DNA of 12,356 nt from Prolixibacteraceae bacterium. GTDB taxonomy: Bacteria; Bacteroidota; Bacteroidia; Bacteroidales; Prolixibacteraceae. Each line of letters begins with the position of its first letter. The first letter of the stretch is position 1. Below the pieces are notes generated by a model, which was not told where the DNA came from, ran no database searches, and saw only the letters and a program-made list of their open reading frames with translations. Positions 7,219 through 12,356 of the stretch are shown piece by piece. The stretch is from contig JAFGDX010000099.1 of assembly GCA_016931875.1 (NCBI GenBank), positions 1 to 12,356 of the forward strand, given 5' to 3'. Position numbers and translations under genes: made by a program.

Positions 7219-7953
7219 ATGAATACAGCGTTAAAAAAAACCTTCATTTTATTAACCATTTTTGGCTTCGGTACTTTGTTGCATGCTCAACCGGGAAGTT
7301 ATATTTCGTTAAAGCAACGTACCGAAATTCTTGAAAATAAAAATAAACTCACCAACGATGTTGATTTGTTTTATGATGCCAACAAACAAATTGTCACCAG
7401 GTTTTACCATTCGTCTCCCGAATATATTATGATTGCCAACGCCCTGGGAGAAATTAAAACCTATTATCCGGCGGAAAACGAAGTGGTTTACAAGCAAATT
7501 GCCGGCATGTCGTCTAAAAAAAACCTGATATATTATTTCACCAATAATTTAACCGACCATTTGGGGCTGGCTGATGAGGGATTCAAACTGGTATCGAATA
7601 CATTTGAAGACCAATATTATGTAACGCTGTGGGAAGCTCCTGATGTGTTGCATGGAATCAACGGGATAGAAACTGTAAAAATGGTTTTTGATAACGGGCT
7701 TCCTTTTTACTCGGAATACAAAGCCAGCCAGGATAAAATTCTGAGAAAAATATATTATCTGAATTATAATGATTATAAGCGATTCAGGCTCCCCTCAAAA
7801 ATAATCGAAATAAGTTACCTTCCCAAGGGCGATTCAATCATTAGCCGCACCGTATTTTCTGATGTGAAAGTTTCGTCAACCCCCGATAATTCCTATTTTA
7901 ATTTTAAAATTCCTGAAAATGCAAAACCTCTTAATACCGGTGAAAATAAATAA
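7219..7953 (+). CDS. LolA-like periplasmic protein
   Basis: The 244-residue product has a clear signal peptide (MNTALKKTFILLTIFGFGTL, cleavage plausible after Ala23 before QPG). The mature part is rich in short beta strands. It has the flow of the LolA/LolB-like lipoprotein-carrier fold: an early strand with FYDANKQIVTRFYHS (52-66), a central EVVYKQIAGM, and then a C-terminal pattern typical of the family, LPSKIIEISYLPKGD, with FNFKIPENAKPL near the end. LolA-type proteins bind acyl chains of lipoproteins in a half-barrel and carry them across the periplasm; other members of the fold bind other lipids. Sequence similarity to true LolA is weak, so cargo is unknown. It is the first gene of a tightly packed group of five and overlaps the next gene. 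No promoter of its own was found between the terminator and its start codon. Confidence 0.65.
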   Translation: MNTALKKTFILLTIFGFGTLLHAQPGSYISLKQRTEILENKNKLTNDVDLFYDANKQIVTRFYHSSPEYIMIANALGEIKTYYPAENEVVYKQIAGMSSKKNLIYYFTNNLTDHLGLADEGFKLVSNTFEDQYYVTLWEAPDVLHGINGIETVKMVFDNGLPFYSEYKASQDKILRKIYYLNYNDYKRFRLPSKIIEISYLPKGDSIISRTVFSDVKVSSTPDNSYFNFKIPENAKPLNTGENK

Positions 7954-8389
7954 CGTACTTCTGTACTTTCTTTTTGTGCTGCTTGTTCCGGTGGCAGGGT
8001 CGGCTCAAACCATTGATTTGAAAAGTGACTTGTTACTTATGAACACAGTAGCGAAACAACAAGTACCGGTATCATCCAAAAGGCCTTATATTTTTAAAAA
8101 CCAGCCCAAAACATTCCGGAACAGTAATCCGGTCAGCCTGGTTTTTGGCGGTTCTTTATACGTGTATCAGAATTACTTTTCCCAGCATCTTTCAGCCAGT
8201 TGTCTGTACTCTCCCAGCTGTTCCGATTTTGGCAAACACGCTTTAAAAGAATACGGAATTGTAAAGGGAACATTGTTATCATTCGACAGGCTAAGCCGGT
8301 GCAACCGTATATCGGCCACTGATCTCAACCCCGCAGATATCGATGAACACACCCACAGGTTTAACGATCCGGTAAAATTGTATCAATGA
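7940..8389 (+). CDS. Exported YidD-domain protein
   Basis: Residues about 76-123 (numbered from the GTG at 7940) match the YidD/DUF37 domain: YQNYFSQHLSASCLYSPSCS, then HALKEYGIVKGTLLSFDRLSRCNR. The conserved cysteines are Cys88, Cys94 and Cys121. Classical YidD is a small protein of about 70-90 residues encoded near yidC and assists membrane-protein insertion from the cytoplasmic side. This one differs: it has an N-terminal hydrophobic signal (KINNVLLYFLFVLLVPVAG, then SAQ) and a spacer of about 50 residues, so the domain should lie in the periplasm or envelope. I prefer the GTG start because it gives a classical signal peptide and a 14-bp overlap with the previous gene; an ATG at 7919 would add seven residues. 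It overlaps the next gene by ATGA. Domain call is firm; function is unknown. Confidence 0.85.
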   Translation: MKINNVLLYFLFVLLVPVAGSAQTIDLKSDLLLMNTVAKQQVPVSSKRPYIFKNQPKTFRNSNPVSLVFGGSLYVYQNYFSQHLSASCLYSPSCSDFGKHALKEYGIVKGTLLSFDRLSRCNRISATDLNPADIDEHTHRFNDPVKLYQ

Positions 8390-9234
8390 GGTATTTCGGA
8401 ATTGTTGTTTTTTTGGTAACCGTTCAAACCTCATTTTCACAGGTGGAAGGCGAAATCCCATTTATCCGCCATCTCATCAATAAAGGCTATTACAACGAAG
8501 CTGTTTATCTGATAAACCAGAATACTTTTTATTCCAAACAAGATCAGCAGGATTCCATCCATTATTTGCATGGCTGGGCCCACTACTCGCTTAAAAATCT
8601 TGAACAGTCAACCCTGTCATTTCTTAAAGTTCAAAAGGAATCGCCGTTTTATCTGAAATCACATTTTTTTGCCGGATATAACCAAACACATTTGGGGAAT
8701 TATCAGGAGGCGGAAAAAATATGGCGGCAAATTTTGGTTCAAAATGATCCCTATCTGTCTCTGCTGAACTTTGAATTAAGCGGCCTGGAAATGCTTCAGG
8801 GAAACTGGGAAAAAGCCAAGGCACAACTTGAACTGGTAAACCCTGAAAACGCTATTTTGAATGAGCAGGTGGCTGCCCTTGGAAAAATATATCAGGAACA
8901 TAAAACACATCGTTCAAAATCACCCGTTTTGGCCGGAATCATGTCGGGAATCATTCCGGGATCTGGAAAAATTTATGCCGGTAAAACCGGGGCGGGAATT
9001 GCATCCATGATTGGAACAGTTGGTTTTGGGCTGATTACCTGGGAAAACTACCACAAACGCGGAATAACCAATGCCAAAACAATTATTTTCGGAAGTATTT
9101 TTGTGGTTACTTATGTTTCAAATATTTACGGCTCGGTTGTTTCGGTAAAAATTATTGAAAACGAATATAAAAATGCAGTACACAATCAAATTCTTTTTCA
9201 GCTTCATATTCCTTTGCGCAATTTTTTTGAATAG
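8386..9234 (+). CDS. Exported TPR-like protein with C-terminal PGSG-IYAGK membrane hairpin (paralogue 1)
   Basis: The 282-residue product starts with a signal peptide (MRYFGIVVFLVTVQTSFSQ, cleavage after Ser18 before Gln is plausible). Residues about 25-170 form helical repeats of the TPR/Sel1-like kind: LINKGYYNEAVYLINQ (30-45), then HYLHGWAHYSLKNLEQS, AGYNQTHLGNYQEAEKIW (96-113) and LEMLQGNWEKAKAQLEL (134-150). The C-terminal part (181-260) is a membrane hairpin beginning with LAGIMSGIIPGSGKIYAGKT (182-201), a glycine-rich helix, then a second helix near 232-252. The Gly-x-IYAGK turn resembles the FYLG turn of TM2 domains. Its start codon overlaps the preceding stop (ATGA). Its 3' end overlaps the next gene by 62-80 bp in another frame. 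The next product shares the same architecture. No enzymatic motif is visible; a scaffold or assembly role in the envelope is inference. Confidence 0.8.
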   Translation: MRYFGIVVFLVTVQTSFSQVEGEIPFIRHLINKGYYNEAVYLINQNTFYSKQDQQDSIHYLHGWAHYSLKNLEQSTLSFLKVQKESPFYLKSHFFAGYNQTHLGNYQEAEKIWRQILVQNDPYLSLLNFELSGLEMLQGNWEKAKAQLELVNPENAILNEQVAALGKIYQEHKTHRSKSPVLAGIMSGIIPGSGKIYAGKTGAGIASMIGTVGFGLITWENYHKRGITNAKTIIFGSIFVVTYVSNIYGSVVSVKIIENEYKNAVHNQILFQLHIPLRNFFE

Positions 9235-10048
9235 CAGCGCTTCTGTTGTAAAATCTGACAGCTTGTACCTCTCGGGAAATTACTTCGAAGCTTCCATTGA
9301 ATATGAACGAATGATTTTTCAGGCAAAAAACAATACCGATATCAACTATTTTAAATACAAAAAAGCGCTGTGTTATAAACATATGGGCCGGTTTTACGAT
9401 GCCTTGAATGAACTTCAGCCCATCTATTTTTCAAATCCGGCCGATTCATTGTACCACCTTGTTTGTTACGAACAATCGCTTTGTTTTTACCTGAACGGCG
9501 AACCGGCGAGGGCGTTGTGGAAAATCGATGAATTTTTTCACCGGAGTACCGACACTACCCTGTTTCGTTTTTTTCTACCCGTGAAAATATTGTGTTTAAA
9601 CGAAACCTTTCAGTGGGAGGAAGCAAAAAACAGTTTGCTTCAGTATGTAAACATGCAGGATTTTTCGCCTGAAAAGAAAACCGAATTAGAGGAAACGGTG
9701 CTGAATGTTTACGGAAGGAAAAACCGGCCGCGTATAAAGTCGGAAAAGAAAGCGGAAAATTTATCGCGGTTTTTACCGGGTTCAGGCCAGATTTACGCCG
9801 GCAAAGAAGGCGAGGGAGTGATTAATTTTTTGATAAATGCTTCGATACTTACCTTTGCAGGAATACAGGTGTACAACGGTTTTTATATAACCGGTTACCT
9901 GGCCGGGCTTGGGTTTTTTAATAAAACATATCACGGTGGAATTCGGCGTGCCGGTGTTTTGGCGGCACAAAAAAACAAAGAACTAATGGCCGGGTTTAAC
10001 AGTGAAATAACCACTATTCTACTTTCCAACACCGAGGAAACAAAATGA
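9173..10048 (+). CDS. Exported TPR-like protein with C-terminal PGSG-IYAGK membrane hairpin (paralogue 2)
   Basis: The 291-residue product, counted from the ATG at 9173, begins with a signal peptide (MQYTIKFFFSFIFLCAIFLN, cleavage plausible after SSA). An ATG at 9155 would add six residues, but I prefer the later one because it opens directly into the hydrophobic core. Helical repeats follow: LYLSGNYFEASIEYERMI (31-48), KALCYKHMGRFYDALNEL (64-81) and SLCFYLNGEPARALWKIDEF (102-121). Residues 199-215 contain RFLPGSGQIYAGKEGEG, the same motif as in the preceding protein, followed by hydrophobic helices to about 250 and a basic YHGGIRRAG segment. The two proteins look like diverged tandem duplicates. 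Either start lies inside the previous coding sequence, and the stop overlaps the next start (ATGA), so translation is probably coupled. Function unknown. Confidence 0.8.
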   Translation: MQYTIKFFFSFIFLCAIFLNSSASVVKSDSLYLSGNYFEASIEYERMIFQAKNNTDINYFKYKKALCYKHMGRFYDALNELQPIYFSNPADSLYHLVCYEQSLCFYLNGEPARALWKIDEFFHRSTDTTLFRFFLPVKILCLNETFQWEEAKNSLLQYVNMQDFSPEKKTELEETVLNVYGRKNRPRIKSEKKAENLSRFLPGSGQIYAGKEGEGVINFLINASILTFAGIQVYNGFYITGYLAGLGFFNKTYHGGIRRAGVLAAQKNKELMAGFNSEITTILLSNTEETK

Positions 10049-10782
10049 GAAAATATTTTTTTATACCCCTGGTTTTTATCGTCGCTATTTCAAAACCACT
10101 GTTTTTATCTGCAAACGACAGCATTGTTCATCAGGTGTTTGTGCTGATTTACAATGAAAAATATACAGAAGCACACACGAAAATTGAAACAAACAAAACC
10201 ATGTTGGGCTCTTTTTATTCCGATGTTTTAAAAATTGATCTGCTTTGGTGGGAGTTTGTACAATCGCAACAAAACCACACTGAACAGAAAGAGTTTATTT
10301 TGTTTCTTGAAAAATTTGACCATACTTCCCAAAACAGTTCTGAATTAAAACTAAGGCAACTCATTAAAAATTCATACCAGATACGTTATGAATTTAAACG
10401 TTTTAATATTATTGGCGCCATGAGTACGCGAACAACTTTAAAAAATCTTCTGGACGAAATCAAGGCTGAAGAATTGCCATTCCCTGAAAATCATTTGAAG
10501 TTGCTTGGTGTTTATTCGGCTCTTTTTCAATATTTCGATAATCTCGTTAATCCGTTTTTTAATAAGGGCAGGCGTGAAAACCGGGCAAGTGCGCTCGTAC
10601 AGGTCGAACGTTACACACACGATGATGATATTATTGTAAAAACCCTTTCACTTTATTTTTTGGGAAGGATTTATTTAAATATCGAAAAAGAGAAGGAGAA
10701 AGGAATTCGTTGTTTTGCTGAGCTTTCAAATTATTATACTCACAATGCTCTTTTTAAGGAAGTTGTGGCAAAACACAATTGA
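10045..10782 (+). CDS. Exported helical protein of unknown function, last gene of the YidD-domain operon
   Basis: I do not recognise a named family for this 245-residue protein. It has a signal peptide (MRKYFFIPLVFIVAISKPL, cleavage plausible after the Ala of FLSA at 24). The rest is mostly helical and charged. A repeat-like segment near the C-terminus, LSLYFLGRIYLNIEKEKEKG (about 203-222) followed by CFAELSNYY, has the spacing of a TPR, and YNEKYTEAHTKIETN near 36-50 could be another. Unlike the two proteins before it, it has no PGSG-IYAGK hairpin, so it should be soluble in the periplasm or membrane-associated through partners. It starts by an ATGA overlap with the preceding stop and is followed by 30 bp and then a convergent gene. 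The context ties it to the LolA-like/YidD/TPR group. Confidence 0.75.
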   Translation: MRKYFFIPLVFIVAISKPLFLSANDSIVHQVFVLIYNEKYTEAHTKIETNKTMLGSFYSDVLKIDLLWWEFVQSQQNHTEQKEFILFLEKFDHTSQNSSELKLRQLIKNSYQIRYEFKRFNIIGAMSTRTTLKNLLDEIKAEELPFPENHLKLLGVYSALFQYFDNLVNPFFNKGRRENRASALVQVERYTHDDDIIVKTLSLYFLGRIYLNIEKEKEKGIRCFAELSNYYTHNALFKEVVAKHN

Positions 10783-10812
10783 GTGCGGTGGTGTATTTTT
10801 TTGTAGCAAATG

Positions 10813-11694
10813 TTATAGATTGTTTACAATTTCCCTTACTTTTTGAATGTGTTCAGGCGTAGTGCCGCAACAACCCCCAATTACATTTGCCCCGGCGGCA
10901 AGTATTTTCGGAACCAGCGCAGCCATTTCTTCGGGGGTTTCAGGAAAAACGGTTTCACCATCGCGGTATTCCGGCATTCCGGCATTGGCGTGTACCAAAA
11001 CCGGGATGTGTTTGTTCAATGTTCTGATTTCCTCAACAATTCCAACCATATTTGCAATTCCGTTTCCACAGTTGGCACCAATCAGTTCTGCTCCGGCGGT
11101 AATTATTGTATTCACCATATCGGCTGGCGACACACCCATCATCGACCGAAATTCGCCGTCAACTGTTTTCTCAAAAGTCATGGTACAAAACACTTCCAGA
11201 CCGGTATTTTCTTTGGCTGCCTGAATGGCCAGGCGGGCTTCTTCCAAATCGGTCATGGTTTCAATCATGATTGCGTCGGCACCCCCGGCTTCCAGTCCTT
11301 TTACCTGCTCTTTAAATGCTTCATACATTTCATCGGCAGTTACGTCGCCCATCATCAATATTTTTCCTGTGGGACCCACCGACCCGAGAACAAACTTTTC
11401 GCCGGCAGCTTTCCGGCTGATTTCGGCTGCCGCCTTGTTTATTTCAAAAACTTTATCAGCCAATCCATATTTTCCGAGTTTAAAACGGGTACCTCCAAAA
11501 CTGTTGGTTTCAATCATGTCGGCCCCGGCATCGATGTAACTTTTGGCAATTTCAAAAACTTTCCCGGGGTGTTTTATATTCCATTGTTCCGGACATTCGC
11601 CAACCTGCAATCCTTTTTGCTGAAGGAAAGTTCCCCATGCGCCATCGGAAACCAAAATCTTTCCCTTTTTTATTTCGTCTGTTATTTTTGCCAT
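10813..11694 (-). CDS. Homocysteine S-methyltransferase-domain protein (MetH N-terminal module)
   Basis: This 293-residue (beta/alpha)8 protein matches the homocysteine-binding domain of cobalamin-dependent methionine synthase and related methyltransferases. The DGAWGT motif (17-22) and MIETNSFGGTRFKLGKYGL (60-78) form the substrate-site strands, VGPTGK (106-111) follows, and the zinc ligands are Cys209 (GANCGNG) and Cys275-Cys276 (GGCCGTTPEH). Zinc activates the homocysteine thiolate to accept a methyl group. Full MetH is about 1,200 residues with folate, cobalamin and reactivation domains; this protein has only the first module. The corrinoid protein encoded 24 bp upstream is the likely methyl donor, so the pair probably act together in the cytoplasm. 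The folate- or substrate-binding methyltransferase is not in the window. It could instead be a BHMT-like enzyme for another donor. All three zinc ligands are intact. Confidence 0.9.
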   Translation of the reverse strand: MAKITDEIKKGKILVSDGAWGTFLQQKGLQVGECPEQWNIKHPGKVFEIAKSYIDAGADMIETNSFGGTRFKLGKYGLADKVFEINKAAAEISRKAAGEKFVLGSVGPTGKILMMGDVTADEMYEAFKEQVKGLEAGGADAIMIETMTDLEEARLAIQAAKENTGLEVFCTMTFEKTVDGEFRSMMGVSPADMVNTIITAGAELIGANCGNGIANMVGIVEEIRTLNKHIPVLVHANAGMPEYRDGETVFPETPEEMAALVPKILAAGANVIGGCCGTTPEHIQKVREIVNNL

Positions 11695-11718
11695 TTTGTT
11701 TTTTTTGAAAATGAAACA

Positions 11719-12356
11719 TCAGGCCACCAGCGAATTTAAATATTCAACCAGCCCCTGCGGATCTGGTGCATATGCATCGGCCCCGATTCTTTGTCTGAAA
11801 TCATCGTTCACCGGAGCGCCTCCAATGGCCACTTTTGCCCCCGGGACCGCTTCCTTTATGGTTTTGGTAATCCGCTCCATATTTACCATTGTAGTGGTTA
11901 ACAACGCCGAAAGTCCAACAATTGCATTGTGGTTTTCACGAAGCGCTTCAATAAATTTTGCGGCCGAAACATCGGTTCCCAAATCTACAACCTTCCAGCC
12001 ATTTCCTTCTACCATCATCGAAACCAGGTTTTTCCCAATGTCATGCAAATCTCCTTCAACTGTACCAATAATTAGCGTGCCTTTTGGTTTTACTTCACCG
12101 CTCAGAAAATAGGGTTTTAAATGATTTAGTGCGGTGCTCATGGCTTTTGCCGACATAAGAACCTGCGGAACAAACACTTTGTTTTCCCTGAATTTTATTC
12201 CTACTTTTTCCATCCCGGGCATCAGTCCTTCCGAGAGAATTTTTTGGGGCGAAATTCCGGAATCCAACGCCTGTCTGGTCAGCTCGTCAGTTCCTTCCAT
12301 TCCTTTCATTTGTGGCGGATAAGGTGCGCTTTTGTTGATTTTTCCAAATTCAACAC
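11719..12356 (-). CDS. Corrinoid (B12-binding) methyl-carrier protein, N-terminus outside the window
   Basis: This protein has the two-part build of corrinoid shuttle proteins such as MtaC/MtbC or the MetH cobalamin module. Numbered from the ATG at 12309, residues about 7-68 form the helical cap (LTRQALDSGISPQKILSEGL, then PGMEKVG and VPQVLMSAKAM). Residues 76-196 form the Rossmann-like B12 domain. It contains GDLHDIGKNLV with His89 as the lower cobalt ligand, GLSALLTTTM with Ser134, and IGGAPV with Gly163-Gly164, which complete the DxHxxG / SxL / GG signature. The frame stays open upstream of that ATG to the edge, reading EFGKINKSAPYPPQ just before it. The true start probably lies beyond base 12356, so I mark the gene partial. 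It ends 24 bp before the homocysteine methyltransferase gene, indicating one operon. The methyl donor system is not visible. Confidence 0.88.
   Translation of the reverse strand, partial: VEFGKINKSAPYPPQMKGMEGTDELTRQALDSGISPQKILSEGLMPGMEKVGIKFRENKVFVPQVLMSAKAMSTALNHLKPYFLSGEVKPKGTLIIGTVEGDLHDIGKNLVSMMVEGNGWKVVDLGTDVSAAKFIEALRENHNAIVGLSALLTTTMVNMERITKTIKEAVPGAKVAIGGAPVNDDFRQRIGADAYAPDPQGLVEYLNSLVA

Noticed and set aside
9155..9234. Frameshift joining the two TPR-hairpin genes into one
   Set aside because: The first protein has a complete C-terminal hairpin and tail, and the second has its own full signal peptide, so two separate proteins are the better reading.
10763..10812. Possible terminator for the YidD-domain operon between the convergent genes
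   Set aside because: A weak TTGTG/CACAA stem lies inside the coding end and is not followed directly by the T run at about 10796-10802; no good hairpin abuts that run.
10843..11739. A 298-codon open frame on the plus strand opposite the homocysteine methyltransferase gene
   Set aside because: Its translation is rich in His, Phe, Cys and Gly with no domain, and it mirrors the codon pattern of a clearly recognised gene on the other strand, so it is an antisense shadow.
11696..12112. Plus-strand open frame of 138 codons opposite the corrinoid protein gene
   Set aside because: It is antisense to a well-supported B12-binding gene and has low-complexity Ser/Thr/Phe/Pro composition.

Overview
The window looks like chromosomal DNA from a member of the Bacteroidota, probably Marinilabiliales/Prolixibacteraceae-like. 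The phylum call rests on several things: promoter candidates of the Bacteroidota type (TTTG then TAnnTTTG) rather than sigma-70 boxes, start codons without Shine-Dalgarno sequences, a three-gene type B succinate dehydrogenase/fumarate reductase operon, a free-standing 23S rRNA intervening-sequence-type four-helix-bundle gene, and a lipoprotein glycoside hydrolase of family 2. The order-level guess is inference only. No rRNA, tRNA, CRISPR array, transposase or integrase was seen.

Left part (1-1371, minus strand): the first 178 codons of a secreted GH2 lipoprotein running off the left edge, with a good promoter candidate, then a conserved Bacteroidota protein of unknown function. Central left (1461-5454, minus strand): the operon sdhC-sdhA-(four-helix-bundle gene)-sdhB, with a strong promoter candidate upstream of sdhC and a clear intrinsic terminator after sdhB. 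The four-helix-bundle gene sits in a 460-bp gap between sdhA and sdhB and is flanked by short imperfect inverted repeats, so it looks like an insertion into a core respiratory operon. Next (5621-6520, minus) is a COG0523/CobW-family GTPase with an incomplete metal-binding cysteine motif.

Right of a divergent promoter region, the plus strand carries a TM2-domain protein (6735-7154), a strong intrinsic terminator, and then five tightly packed or overlapping genes (7219-10782). These encode a LolA-like periplasmic protein, a YidD-domain protein with its own signal peptide, two related TPR-like proteins that each end in a membrane hairpin with a PGSG-x-IYAGK motif, and a helical secreted protein. 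This is the least conventional part of the window. All five products start with export signals, the genes are coupled by overlaps, and the hairpins resemble the TM2 domain of the gene just upstream. I infer an uncharacterised envelope module.

The right end (10813-12356, minus strand) holds a homocysteine S-methyltransferase-domain protein and, 24 bp upstream of it, a corrinoid (B12-binding) protein whose N-terminus lies outside the window. Together they resemble two MetH modules encoded as separate polypeptides, and probably move a methyl group from an unseen donor via cobalamin to homocysteine.
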